DNA from: UMGS621 sp964468815
GTDB taxonomy: Bacteria > Bacillota > Clostridia > Christensenellales > Borkfalkiaceae
Assembly (NCBI GenBank): GCA_964468815.1
Contig: CAYXWN010000005.1
Span: 1 to 62,171 of the forward strand
Length of the DNA stretch: 62,171 nt
Direction of reading: 5' to 3'
Notes under the pieces: model-generated
What the model was told of the DNA's origin: nothing
Databases searched by the model: none
The model's input: only the letters and a program-made list of their open reading frames with translations
Part shown: positions 14,892 to 23,294 of the stretch, piece by piece
Position numbering within the stretch: the stretch's first letter is position 1
Layout: every line of letters begins with the position of its first letter
Translations under genes and position numbers: made by a program

Positions 14892-15406
14892 TGGAACGGA
14901 CGGTTTGTAAAAATTATATTTATCGCGGCAAAATTTTGAATCTCAGACGGGACGACGTAGTTGCAAACGACAGAAACACCGTGCGAGAGGTGGTGGAACA
15001 TCGCGGCGGTTGCGCGATTTTCTGCGTAAAGGACGAACGGGTTTTGTTGGTTCGTCAATACCGCTACGTTTACGGGGAAGAAGTGATCGAGATCCCTGCC
15101 GGCAAGGTAGAAGAGGGCGAAGATATTTCCGTTACCGCCGCGCGCGAACTGTCCGAAGAAACGGGATACGTCGCGGACTCGGTTCGGTTGTTGTACACGA
15201 TCTATCCGACGCCTGGATATACGAACGAAAAACTCTATATTTTTACGGCGGACGGATTAAAGGAGGGCGTCGCGCATCCGGATGCAGGAGAAGACCTCTC
15301 CGCCTTTTGGCTTCCCGTGGCGGAAGCCCTTAAAATGATAGAAACGGGCGAAATCAAGGACGGGAAGACGGTGATCGCACTGCTTTCCTATGCCTGCGGA
15401 AAATAA
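14891..15406 (+). CDS. nudF: ADP-ribose pyrophosphatase, Nudix family
   Basis: A 171-residue hydrolase predicted to split ADP-ribose into AMP and ribose 5-phosphate. The Nudix box is complete: GKVEEGEDISVTAARELSEE, then TGYV, matching G-x5-E-x7-RE-U-x-EE-x-G-U. IEIPAGK directly before it and PTPGYTNEKLYIF after it match the ADP-ribose group of Nudix enzymes. Length is typical. It overlaps the preceding gene by one base (TAATG) and is followed after 24 nt by typA. Confidence 0.9.
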   Translation: MERTVCKNYIYRGKILNLRRDDVVANDRNTVREVVEHRGGCAIFCVKDERVLLVRQYRYVYGEEVIEIPAGKVEEGEDISVTAARELSEETGYVADSVRLLYTIYPTPGYTNEKLYIFTADGLKEGVAHPDAGEDLSAFWLPVAEALKMIETGEIKDGKTVIALLSYACGK

Positions 15407-15430
15407 TCGCTTAATTTAGGAGAAATAAAT

Positions 15431-17254
15431 TTGATTCGGAATGATTTACGGAACGTGGCGATCATCGCGCACGTCGATCACGGCAAAACAACCCTCGTCA
15501 ACGAACTGTTGAAGCAGGGTGGAATTTTCAGAGAAAATCAGCAGGTAGCCGATCGCGTTATGGACAGTAACGATTTGGAACGCGAACGCGGCATTACCAT
15601 TTTGGCAAAGAATACGTCCGTCTATTATAAGGACGTAAAGATCAATATCGTCGATACGCCGGGACACGCCGACTTCGGAGGCGAGGTGGAGCGCGTACTG
15701 AAAATGGTAAACGGCGTTCTCGTTTTGGTGGACGCTTGCGAAGGACCGATGCCCCAGACGCGCTTCGTTGTGCAAAAGGCGTTGGAATTGGGACATAAAC
15801 TCATTATCGTCGTAAACAAGATCGATCGCCCGGACGCTCGTCTCGAAGAGGTTCAGGATGAAATTTTGGGACTTTTATTAGACCTCAACGCGACGGACGA
15901 GCAGTTGATGAGTCCCGTCGTTTACTGTTCGGGCAGACAAGGCACGGCGACCTTGGATTTCCACAAAGAGGGGACGGATTTGAAGCCTCTTTTCGATACG
16001 ATCGTGGAGCATTTTGAGCCGCAGGAAGTCGATCCGAACGGTCCGTTGCAGATTTTGGCGTCGTCTATCGACTATAACGAATACGTGGGCAGAATCGGAA
16101 TCGGCAGAATCGAGCGCGGTACGGCGTGCGTCAATCAAGACGTTGCTGTTACGAATTATAACGTTGACGGAATGTTGAAGAGCGGAAAGTTGGTTTCCCT
16201 CTATCAAATCGACGGGTTGAACCGCGTTCCCGTCGAACGCGCGATTGCCGGCGATATCGTTTGTTTTTCGGGCTTAGAGGGGTTGTCCATCGGCGATACC
16301 GTTTGTGATCCCGCTACCCCCGAACCCGTTCCGTTCGTCAAGATTTCCGAGCCGACGGTCGAGATGACTTTTTCGGTCAACGACAGTCCGTTTGCAGGCA
16401 AGGAAGGAAAGTTCGTCACGACGCGCCATCTCAGAGATCGGCTGTTCCGCGAAACGTTAAAGGACGTTTCTCTCCGCGTAGAGGAAACCGATTCGGCGGA
16501 CGCGTTCCGCGTTTGCGGCAGAGGGGAAATGCACCTTTCCATTTTAATCGAAACCATGCGCCGCGGCGGATACGAGTTTCAAGTCGGTGCGCCCAAGGTT
16601 TTGTATAAAGAAATAGACGGCGTGCGGTACGAACCGATCGAACGTTTGGTGGTAGACGTCCCCGAAGATAAGACGGGAACGGTCTTTTCGAGTATGGGCA
16701 CGCGCAAGGGTGAACTTTTGCAAATGGAAACGGTCGGCAGCCGTATTCGGTTGGAATTTGCCGTTCCGGCGCGCGGGTTGTTCGGTTATAAGAGTCAGTT
16801 CTTGACGGATACGCGCGGCGAGGGCGTGTTTAATACGATTTTTATGGAATATCAACCGTACAAGGGGGACATTGATCGGCGCGCAACCGGTTCGTTGGTT
16901 GCCTTTGAAACGGGAGAAGCGGTTACGTACGGATTGTTCAACGCACAGGGCAGAGGGCAACTCTTTATTTCCCCGGGAACGCCCGTTTACGAGGGAATGG
17001 TCGTCGGCGTTTCGCCCAAGGCGGAGGATATTTCGGTCAACGTCTGCAAGAAAAAACACATGACGAATATGCGCGCTTCCGGTTCGGACGACGCGTTGCG
17101 TTTGGAAACGCCCAAGGTCATGAGTTTGGAAGAGGCGATGGAGTTCTTGGGGGACGACGAGTTGCTCGAAGTCACGCCGAAGAACATTCGGATTCGCAAA
17201 AAGACGCTGGATACCGAGCAGAGATTAAAGAGAAAAGCAAGAGGCTTGGAATAA
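15431..17254 (+). CDS. typA: Ribosome-associated GTPase TypA/BipA
   Basis: A 607-residue translational GTPase that binds the ribosome, helps 50S assembly and affects stress and low-temperature growth. G1 is AHVDHGKTTL, G2 contains RGITI, G3 is DTPGHADFGGEV and G4 is NKIDR. EF-G-like domains II, III and V follow, then the TypA-specific C-terminal domain with KGELLQM, GLFGYKSQF and KKKHMTNMRASGSDDALRL. The start codon is TTG 15431, with TTAGGAG about 8 nt upstream; the reading begins MIRNDLRNVAIIAHVDHGKT as expected. A rare start codon may reduce expression. Confidence 0.96.
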   Translation: MIRNDLRNVAIIAHVDHGKTTLVNELLKQGGIFRENQQVADRVMDSNDLERERGITILAKNTSVYYKDVKINIVDTPGHADFGGEVERVLKMVNGVLVLVDACEGPMPQTRFVVQKALELGHKLIIVVNKIDRPDARLEEVQDEILGLLLDLNATDEQLMSPVVYCSGRQGTATLDFHKEGTDLKPLFDTIVEHFEPQEVDPNGPLQILASSIDYNEYVGRIGIGRIERGTACVNQDVAVTNYNVDGMLKSGKLVSLYQIDGLNRVPVERAIAGDIVCFSGLEGLSIGDTVCDPATPEPVPFVKISEPTVEMTFSVNDSPFAGKEGKFVTTRHLRDRLFRETLKDVSLRVEETDSADAFRVCGRGEMHLSILIETMRRGGYEFQVGAPKVLYKEIDGVRYEPIERLVVDVPEDKTGTVFSSMGTRKGELLQMETVGSRIRLEFAVPARGLFGYKSQFLTDTRGEGVFNTIFMEYQPYKGDIDRRATGSLVAFETGEAVTYGLFNAQGRGQLFISPGTPVYEGMVVGVSPKAEDISVNVCKKKHMTNMRASGSDDALRLETPKVMSLEEAMEFLGDDELLEVTPKNIRIRKKTLDTEQRLKRKARGLE

Positions 17255-17273
17255 AGGAGGTTATAAAATCAAT

Positions 17274-18088
17274 ATGGGTTGTACGCATGATTGTTCTTCT
17301 TGCAACGAAAATTGCGGAGAAAAAAGCGAAAGTTTGATTAAAGCGCCGAACGCGGCGTCTACGGTACGGAAAATCATTGCCGTTATGAGCGGCAAGGGCG
17401 GCGTGGGTAANNNNNNNNNNCCGTTTTGATGCAGAGAAGAGGACATCAAACCGCGGTTATGGACGCGGATATTACCGGGCCGTCCGTTCCGAAGATGTTC
17501 GGACTTTCCGGGAAAAAGGTGAGCGGTACGGAAGCAGGGATTCAGCCGTTGGATACCAAGACGGGGATCGAAACGGTTTCGATCAATTATTTCTTGGAAG
17601 ATTCCACCGAGCCGGTTGTTTGGCGCGGACCGATTTTAGGGGGCGTCGTTACGCAGTTTTGGACGGACGTCGTTTGGACGGACGTGGATTATATGTTCGT
17701 CGATATGCCGCCGGGAACGGGGGACGTTCCGCTTACGGTATTGCAGAGTTTGCCCGTGGACGGGATCATCATGGTGACGTCGCCGCAAGAATTGGTGTCC
17801 GACGTCGTGGAAAAGGCGGTAAAGATGGCGAAGTTGATGAATATTCCCATTCTCGGATTGGTGGAAAACATGAGTTACGTCGCTTGCCCGTGCTGTCAGG
17901 AAAAGATTTATCTTTACGGCAAGGGAAAGACGGTGGAAACGGCGGAAAAATATGCGCTCCCCGTTTTGGCGCAAATTCCTATTACACCCGATCTCGCGTC
18001 GCTTTGCGATAAGGGCTTGATCGAACTTTTCGAGGGGAATTGGTTGGACGACGCCGCCGCGATGATCGAAACGGTATTGAAAAAATAA
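17274..18088 (+). CDS. Mrp/NBP35-type Fe-S cluster carrier ATPase (interrupted by assembly gap)
   Basis: A P-loop ATPase that binds and delivers iron-sulfur clusters. The N-terminus is Cys-rich (CTHDCSSCNENC), as in NBP35-like clostridial proteins. The P-loop VMSGKGGVGK then runs into ten N at 17411-17420. After the gap come VLMQRRGHQTAVMDADITGP, SVPKMFG, VDMPPGTGD and the CPCC pair used for cluster binding. The frames before and after the gap disagree by one base, and about eight residues are missing by comparison with the family, so the true gap is nearer 25-30 nt than 10. AAAGGAGG precedes the ATG. Probably intact in the organism. Confidence 0.85.
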
Positions 18089-18113
18089 GAATCGTTCATA
18101 AAAGTTTGAATAG

Positions 18114-18159
18114 AAAGGCACGCTGTTTTTCGCGTTCGGCGAAATGCGGCGTGCTTTTT
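18114..18159 (+). terminator. Terminator after the Mrp gene
   Basis: GCACGC (18118-18123) pairs with GCGTGC (18149-18154) around an inner TTTCGC/GCGAAA stem, followed by five T. Confidence 0.8.
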
Positions 18160-18209
18160 GCATAAAAGGAGAAAAGTTGCCGATACTGACGGAAAGGAAG
18201 GTGAATTGT

Positions 18210-19097
18210 ATGAAAAAAATAAAAGAAGGATTGCTTCTCTTTTTTGTCGCAATACTCGCGTTTGGCGCGATTGCGTGTAACGGGCAGCCGGAAGAACGGG
18301 TAGCGTTAAAGAATATTTCCTTAAAGGAACAGTCGACCAAGGTCGTTTATTACATCAACGAGGCGATCGACGTCGCAGGGGCGAAGCTGACGCTTTTGTA
18401 TACGGACGGTTCGGAAAAAGAACTTGCCGTAACGACGGATATGATTACGCCGAAGATTGTTTCCAAGGGCGAGCAGGATGTGACCGTTTCGTATAAAGAG
18501 GGCGACGTTTCCAAGACGGCGAAGTTTACGGTGACGGGAGTCGCGCTTGCCGCGACCGATTTGACCGTTCGCGTAGAGGGCGGCGCAATGGTTTACGCCG
18601 ATTTTAAGTTGGCGGAGGGCGTTACCTTTGCGGAAACCGAATTTACGACGGCGGAAGAGTACGCCGAAATTTATACGGATATTCTTTCGTCGGACGAAGA
18701 AACGGTGCAAGCCGCCGCGCAGAAGATCAAAAACGACGTGATCACCGTGTTTTATTATATGGACGGCGCGGAGCGCGTTTTGTTGGTAAAGGGGACGTCC
18801 AAACAGGCGAAAAACAAATATTGGGGCGGATATCTCTTTCGGATAGACGACGCTACGGGCGAGGGAACGCGCGTCGAGGGAGAATCGGAAAAGGATACCT
18901 ATATCGGCGTTACGCTTCCGAAGTTGGGCGAGGACGAGCATTTTCAAACTTCGGTTTACGACGCGAATCGGAATATTTTTGAGGACGCGCTTGAAAAGGG
19001 CGTGAATCGGGTGTTCGTCGACGTGGTGACCATTTACAACGGGTACGCCGCAAAAACGACGGCGAGTGCCGAAATTAAGCCCGTCGCGCAAGATTAA
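18210..19097 (+). CDS. Putative lipoprotein with Ig-like domain
   Basis: A 295-residue secreted protein. Residues 1-21 form a signal peptide ending in AFGAIAC, a fair lipobox, so it is probably lipid-anchored. Residues about 30-105 resemble bacterial Ig-like domains (VAGAKLTLLYTDGSEKEL, then GEQDVTVSYKEG). The remaining part, with many acidic residues, is not recognised. The start at 18210 follows AAAGGAAGG; an upstream in-frame extension would run through the terminator. It stands alone between two terminator/promoter regions. Function unknown; binding or adhesion is only a guess. Confidence 0.72.
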   Translation: MKKIKEGLLLFFVAILAFGAIACNGQPEERVALKNISLKEQSTKVVYYINEAIDVAGAKLTLLYTDGSEKELAVTTDMITPKIVSKGEQDVTVSYKEGDVSKTAKFTVTGVALAATDLTVRVEGGAMVYADFKLAEGVTFAETEFTTAEEYAEIYTDILSSDEETVQAAAQKIKNDVITVFYYMDGAERVLLVKGTSKQAKNKYWGGYLFRIDDATGEGTRVEGESEKDTYIGVTLPKLGEDEHFQTSVYDANRNIFEDALEKGVNRVFVDVVTIYNGYAAKTTASAEIKPVAQD

Positions 19098-19168
19098 ACG
19101 AGTCGTTCGATAAAAACGTGCTCGCTTGTCGCAAGAAAACCGTATTCGCTTCTTTTTGGGCGTTCGGC

Positions 19169-19197
19169 TTGCAAATGCCGTCGAAGTATGATATAAT
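19169..19197 (+). promoter_or_regulatory. Promoter of the histidine phosphatase gene
   Basis: TTGCAA (19169-19174), 17-bp spacer, TATAAT (19192-19197), 31 nt before the start codon. Confidence 0.75.
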
Positions 19198-19228
19198 CTC
19201 ATTGATTTTTAATTTCGGAGAATGAGAA

Positions 19229-19807
19229 ATGATATTGTATTTTGTTCGACACGGAGAATCGGAAGCGAATCGCATGCGCATTGCGACCGGTCATACGGAT
19301 ACGCCGCTCTCTCTGTTAGGAGAGGAGCAGGCTTGGGAAACGGCGGAAAAATTGAAAGAGGTGCGCTTTTCCGCTTGCTACGCGTCACGTCTTCGGCGCG
19401 CCCGTCGTACGGCGGAGATCTGCGTAGCCGGGAAAGGTTTGCCGGTTGTATGCGACGAACGATTGAACGAGCAGTTTTTGGGCGCGTTTGAAAACCGCAG
19501 TATGGACGACATGATCGCAAACGATCCGTCGTTCCGCGCGTTTTTGGAAGACTGGTCGGTCAACGCGCCGCCGCAGGGCGAGCGATTTGAAGCCCTTTAC
19601 GCGCGCGTCGGGGCTGCTCTTTCGGATATCATCGCGAAGGGTGAGGACGCGTTGATCGTCGCGCACTATAACGCGATCGCCACGGCGATGGTGTGGCTTT
19701 TGAAACTTCCCTTTTCGTGCTGTAATTCGTTTTCGATTCGTCACGGGGCGTATTCCGCCGTCCGAATCGGAGAAAAACGGAATAAATTGCTGGTTCTTAA
19801 CCGTTGA
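19229..19807 (+). CDS. Histidine phosphatase family protein (phosphoglycerate mutase-like)
   Basis: A 192-residue phosphatase of the branch-1 histidine family. The catalytic RHGES (His8) is at the N-terminus, and the second His is in LIVAHYNAIATAM where most members have SHGG. Arg and Glu of the phosphate pocket are in ASRLRRARRTAEI and NEQFLGAFENRSMDD. These cytoplasmic enzymes act on small phosphomonoesters (examples are CobC, GpmB-like and PhoE-like); the substrate cannot be chosen from sequence. Monocistronic with its own promoter and terminator. Confidence 0.88.
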   Translation: MILYFVRHGESEANRMRIATGHTDTPLSLLGEEQAWETAEKLKEVRFSACYASRLRRARRTAEICVAGKGLPVVCDERLNEQFLGAFENRSMDDMIANDPSFRAFLEDWSVNAPPQGERFEALYARVGAALSDIIAKGEDALIVAHYNAIATAMVWLLKLPFSCCNSFSIRHGAYSAVRIGEKRNKLLVLNR

Positions 19808-19832
19808 AAAACGACTTTTCGTCGTTTTTTTA
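19807..19832 (+). terminator. Terminator of the histidine phosphatase gene
   Basis: AAAAACGAC pairs with GTCGTTTTT over a 5-nt loop and continues in T. It lies directly at the stop codon. Confidence 0.85.
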
Positions 19833-19860
19833 TTTTCTTTTGAAATCCCCCGAAAAATTC

Positions 19861-19889
19861 TTGACAAATTTTTCGATTCGCGTTAAAAT
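19861..19889 (+). promoter_or_regulatory. Sigma-A-type promoter of htpG
   Basis: TTGACA (19861-19866), 17-bp spacer, TAAAAT (19884-19889). The CIRCE-like operator begins 2 nt later, in the same arrangement as at hsp20. Confidence 0.85.
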
Positions 19890-19890
19890 A

Positions 19891-19917
19891 TTGGCAATCA
19901 AACAAAAAGAGTGCTAA
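19891..19917 (+). promoter_or_regulatory. CIRCE-like HrcA operator upstream of htpG
   Basis: TTGGCAATC, 9 nt, GAGTGCTAA: the right arm is perfect CIRCE and the left arm has three differences from TTAGCACTC. The operator is placed at the transcription start, as at hsp20 (1303-1329). Confidence 0.78.
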
Positions 19918-19952
19918 CACTTTATAAAAACAAGTGCCAGAAGGAGAAAATT

Positions 19953-21803
19953 ATGAAAAAGTTTAAGACGGAATCAAAACGCGTATTGGACATGGTGATC
20001 AATTCCATTTATACGCATAAGGAGATTTTTCTGAGAGAATTGCTCTCCAACGCAAGCGACGCCATTGATAAACTGTATTACAAGGGGTTGACGGGCGGAT
20101 TGAGCGGCTTGGATCGCGGCGATTTTTCCATCGACGTGACGATCGACAAGGAAGCGCGTACGCTTACGGTATCGGATAACGGAATCGGCATGACGTGCGC
20201 CGAACTCGAAGAAAATTTAGGAACGATCGCAAAGAGCGGCTCGTTGGCGTTCAAAGAAGAGCACAAAGACGCGACGGACGTTGACGTGATCGGTCAGTTC
20301 GGCGTCGGCTTTTACTCCGCGTTCATGGTCGCGAGCAAAGTCGAGGTTTTGAGTAAGGCGTACGGAACGGAGCAAGCGAATCTTTGGACGAGCAACGGAA
20401 CGGACGGCTACGACGTGCAAGAGGCGGGAAAAGCCGATCGCGGTACGATCGTTAAACTCTATATCAAGGCGAATACCGAAGAGGAAAATTTCGACAGTTA
20501 TTTGGACGAGTATTTCATCAAGAGTTTGATTAAGAAGTATTCCGATTATATTCGCTACCCCATTAAAATGCCGGTAAAAAAGACCACGCCTGCCGAAAAA
20601 GAGGGAGAAGAACCCACCGTTACCGAAACGATCGAAACGGTCAACTCCATGGTTCCCCTTTGGAAAAAGCAGAAGAGCGAAATCCAAAAGGAAGAATACG
20701 ATAAATTCTATCAAGATATGTTTTACGATTACGACGCGCCGCTTCGCGTTCTGCACGCGAGCGCGGAAGGGGCTGTGGATTATAAAACGCTGTTGTTCGT
20801 CCCCGCGCACGCGCCGTATAATTACTATACCAAAAATTACGAAAAGGGATTGCGCTTGTATACGAACGGCGTTTTGATCATGGAGCGTTGCGAAGATCTG
20901 CTCCCCGATTATTTCAGTTTCGTCAAGGGGTTAGTGGATAGCGAGTTGACGTTGAACGTGTCGCGTGAAACCGTTCAGCACGACCGTCAACTCAAACTTA
21001 TTCGCAATAATTTGGAAAAGAAGATCAAAAACGATTTGCTCGATATGTTGAAAGAAGATCGCGAGCATTACGAGAAGTTTTACGAAGCGTTCGGCTTGCA
21101 ACTGAAATACGGCTTATATTCGGATTGGGGCACGCATAAGGACGTGTTGCAAGATTTGATTTTGTTCCGTTCCGCGAAAGAGGATAAAATGCTGAGCCTT
21201 GCCGAATACGTCGCCGCGATGAAAGAAGATCAAAAGTACATCTACTATGCGACGGGCAACACAGCGGATGCGATCAGAGCGTTGCCGCAGAGCGAAAAAG
21301 TCTTGGAGGCAGGGTACGATATTCTTTGCTTTACGGACGACGTGGACGAATTTGCAATCAAGATTTTGGAAAAATACGAAGAGAAAGAATTCCGTTCGGT
21401 TTCGGGCGATACCGGTTTGGAAGAACCTGCCGCCGAGGAGAGCGATCGGGAATTGATGACGTTCTTAAAGGAAGCGTTGGCGGATGAAGTAAAAGAAGTC
21501 CGTGCGAGTGCGCGTTTGAAAACGCACCCCGTTTGCTTGACCAGCGAAGGGCAGGTTTCCATCGAAATGGAGAAAGTGCTCAATAAAATGCCCAACGGGA
21601 CGGGCGGTGTCAAGGCGGAAAAGGTCTTGGAAATCAACCGCAATCACCCCATTTACGAAAAGTTGAAAACCCTTTACGTAGAGGATTCGGAGAAATTAAA
21701 ATCTTACGCAAAGGTGTTGTTGGTGCAGGCGAAGTTGATCGAGGGCTTGCCTGTCGAGAAGCCCACCGAGGCGGCGGATCTGATTTGCAATCTGTTGTCT
21801 TAA
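19953..21803 (+). CDS. htpG: Molecular chaperone HtpG (Hsp90)
   Basis: A 616-residue ATP-dependent dimeric chaperone in the cytoplasm. The GHKL ATPase domain (residues about 1-215) has ELLSNASDAIDKL (catalytic Glu and Mg-binding Asn), DNGIGM and GQFGVGFYSAFMV. The middle domain has the ATP-contacting Arg in LNVSRETVQHDRQL. The C-terminal dimerisation region is complete. The start at 19953 follows AGAAGGAG; an earlier in-frame ATG lies next to the operator and has no ribosome site. Promoter and CIRCE-like operator suggest HrcA control. In B. subtilis htpG is not a CIRCE gene, so this is a difference in regulon. Confidence 0.96.
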   Translation: MKKFKTESKRVLDMVINSIYTHKEIFLRELLSNASDAIDKLYYKGLTGGLSGLDRGDFSIDVTIDKEARTLTVSDNGIGMTCAELEENLGTIAKSGSLAFKEEHKDATDVDVIGQFGVGFYSAFMVASKVEVLSKAYGTEQANLWTSNGTDGYDVQEAGKADRGTIVKLYIKANTEEENFDSYLDEYFIKSLIKKYSDYIRYPIKMPVKKTTPAEKEGEEPTVTETIETVNSMVPLWKKQKSEIQKEEYDKFYQDMFYDYDAPLRVLHASAEGAVDYKTLLFVPAHAPYNYYTKNYEKGLRLYTNGVLIMERCEDLLPDYFSFVKGLVDSELTLNVSRETVQHDRQLKLIRNNLEKKIKNDLLDMLKEDREHYEKFYEAFGLQLKYGLYSDWGTHKDVLQDLILFRSAKEDKMLSLAEYVAAMKEDQKYIYYATGNTADAIRALPQSEKVLEAGYDILCFTDDVDEFAIKILEKYEEKEFRSVSGDTGLEEPAAEESDRELMTFLKEALADEVKEVRASARLKTHPVCLTSEGQVSIEMEKVLNKMPNGTGGVKAEKVLEINRNHPIYEKLKTLYVEDSEKLKSYAKVLLVQAKLIEGLPVEKPTEAADLICNLLS

Positions 21804-21867
21804 CCGCAGAGGCGTTTTAAGAACGTATAAGGGAAAAATAACGGGTTCGGAAATCGAATCCGTTTTG

Positions 21868-21897
21868 AATCCGACGCAATACGCGTCGGATTTTTTC
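21868..21897 (+). terminator. Terminator after htpG
   Basis: AATCCGACGC (21868-21877) pairs with GCGTCGGATT (21883-21892) over five bases, followed by T. A second hairpin just before it (about 21841-21865) strengthens the stop. Confidence 0.85.
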
Positions 21898-21943
21898 GCG
21901 TTTTTACAGAAGAAGGTTGTAGCGGAATTTTTATTGTTTCCGC

Positions 21944-21972
21944 TTGTGTTTTTGTCGGAAATTCGCTATAAT
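21944..21972 (+). promoter_or_regulatory. Promoter of the THUMP RNA methyltransferase, implying a leaderless mRNA
   Basis: TTGTGT (21944-21949), 17-bp spacer, TATAAT (21967-21972). The start codon at 21979 lies only 6 nt after the -10 box, where transcription would normally begin. Confidence 0.6.
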
Positions 21973-21978
21973 AAAACT

Positions 21979-23145
21979 ATGAATTACGAAATTACGGTTA
22001 CGGCTGCGTCCGGCGTGGAAAGCGTGACGAAACGCGAACTCGTTCGGCTCGGCGTAGAAGAACCGCGCGCGCTTTCGGGAGCGATCACGTTCCAGGGAGA
22101 TGACTTGTTGGTTGCGCGCTGCAATATGTTTTTGAGGACGGCGGACCGCGTTTATATCGGTGTGGGAAGTTTTAAGGCGGAAACCTTCGATCAACTGTTC
22201 GACGGCGTTGCGGAGATCGAATGGGAAACTTTTTTGCCGCCCGACGCGCAGATTTTGGTGGACGGTAAGAGCGTGAAAAGTAAATTATTCGCCTTATCCG
22301 CTTGTCAGTCCGTGGTGAAAAAAGCGATTTTAAAGCGTCTTTCGCGCGCGTATCGGCGGACGGATTTCCCCGAAACGGGCGCACGTTTTACGGTGGAGTT
22401 TTCTATCTTAAAGGACGTTGTTCGGCTCTATCTCAATACGTCGGGAGCAGGGCTGCATAAACGCGGATATCGCGATCTCGTCGGTCGTGCTCCTCTAAAA
22501 GAAACGCTTGCCGCGTCCCTTTTGCTGTTAAGCGACTTTTACCACGCGCGGCCGTTTGTCGATCCGTTTTGCGGTTCGGGGACGCTCGTGATCGAGGGCG
22601 CGCTGATTGCGCAAAATATCGCGAGCGGAATCAATCGGTCGTTCGATTATCAAAATTGGCGTTTTTTCGATCAAAACGCGTATGCGCTCGCGTTGGAAGA
22701 GGCACGGGATACCGAGTGCCGTTCCCGTAAATTGGATTTTGTCGGATCGGATATTGATCCGCAGGCGATCAAACTTGCTCGCCGCCATGCGGAACGCGCA
22801 GACGTGGGGCGCGCGGTTCGGTTCGAGGTGAAAGACGTCAAGGATTTTAAGAGCGATCTCGGCGACGGCGTAATCGTGACGAATCCCCCTTACGGCGAGC
22901 GACTGTTGGACGTTAAAGGGGCGCAAAGTCTGTACCGAACGTTGGGTACGGTTTGCCGACGGTTGGATAATTGGTCGGTGTTCGTGTTAACGTCTGTACC
23001 GTCGTTCGAGGCTCATTTCGGAAAAAAGGCGGATAAAAACCGCAAACTGTATAATTCAAATAAAGAATGCCGTTATTATATGTATTATCATCAACGGCGC
23101 GAACGGCCGAGGACGGAAGAATTCGAGCCGCTTAAAAACGAATAA
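21979..23145 (+). CDS. Class I SAM-dependent RNA methyltransferase with THUMP domain (RlmL/YpsC type)
   Basis: A 388-residue methyltransferase that is expected to modify guanine N2 in 23S rRNA, as RlmL/YpsC members do. The N-terminal ferredoxin-like and THUMP region (about residues 1-155) binds RNA. The Rossmann methyltransferase part shows DPFCGSGTLVIEGALIA (SAM and RNA contacts), VGSDIDPQAIKLAR and the catalytic VTNPPYGERL. The start ATG 21979 matches where family members begin (MNYEITVTAASGVE). No ribosome binding site is seen upstream, and the -10 box is 6 nt away, so leaderless translation is possible. Confidence 0.9.
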   Translation: MNYEITVTAASGVESVTKRELVRLGVEEPRALSGAITFQGDDLLVARCNMFLRTADRVYIGVGSFKAETFDQLFDGVAEIEWETFLPPDAQILVDGKSVKSKLFALSACQSVVKKAILKRLSRAYRRTDFPETGARFTVEFSILKDVVRLYLNTSGAGLHKRGYRDLVGRAPLKETLAASLLLLSDFYHARPFVDPFCGSGTLVIEGALIAQNIASGINRSFDYQNWRFFDQNAYALALEEARDTECRSRKLDFVGSDIDPQAIKLARRHAERADVGRAVRFEVKDVKDFKSDLGDGVIVTNPPYGERLLDVKGAQSLYRTLGTVCRRLDNWSVFVLTSVPSFEAHFGKKADKNRKLYNSNKECRYYMYYHQRRERPRTEEFEPLKNE

Positions 23146-23155
23146 AACAAGATTT

Positions 23156-23186
23156 AGTGGTTATATTTCGATATAGCCACTTTTTC
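23156..23186 (+). terminator. Terminator of the RNA methyltransferase gene
   Basis: AGTGGTTATA pairs with TATAGCCACT (one G-T pair) over a 6-nt loop, followed by T. Confidence 0.85.
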
Positions 23187-23209
23187 TTGTGGATTTGGAC
23201 GGAAAATTC

Positions 23210-23238
23210 TTGAAAAATTTTGCAAAATATTGTAAAAT
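23210..23238 (+). promoter_or_regulatory. Promoter of parE-parC
   Basis: TTGAAA (23210-23215), 17-bp spacer, TAAAAT (23233-23238) with TG just upstream of the -10. Confidence 0.7.
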
Positions 23239-23294
23239 AACAGTATCAGTTCAAATTTCGGCATTTTTTGCAGATAGGAGAGTTTATTCGGACT

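Noticed and set aside
21841..21865. T-arm-like GGTTCGGAAATCGAATCC
   Set aside because: It is a simple hairpin next to the htpG terminator with no other tRNA arms.
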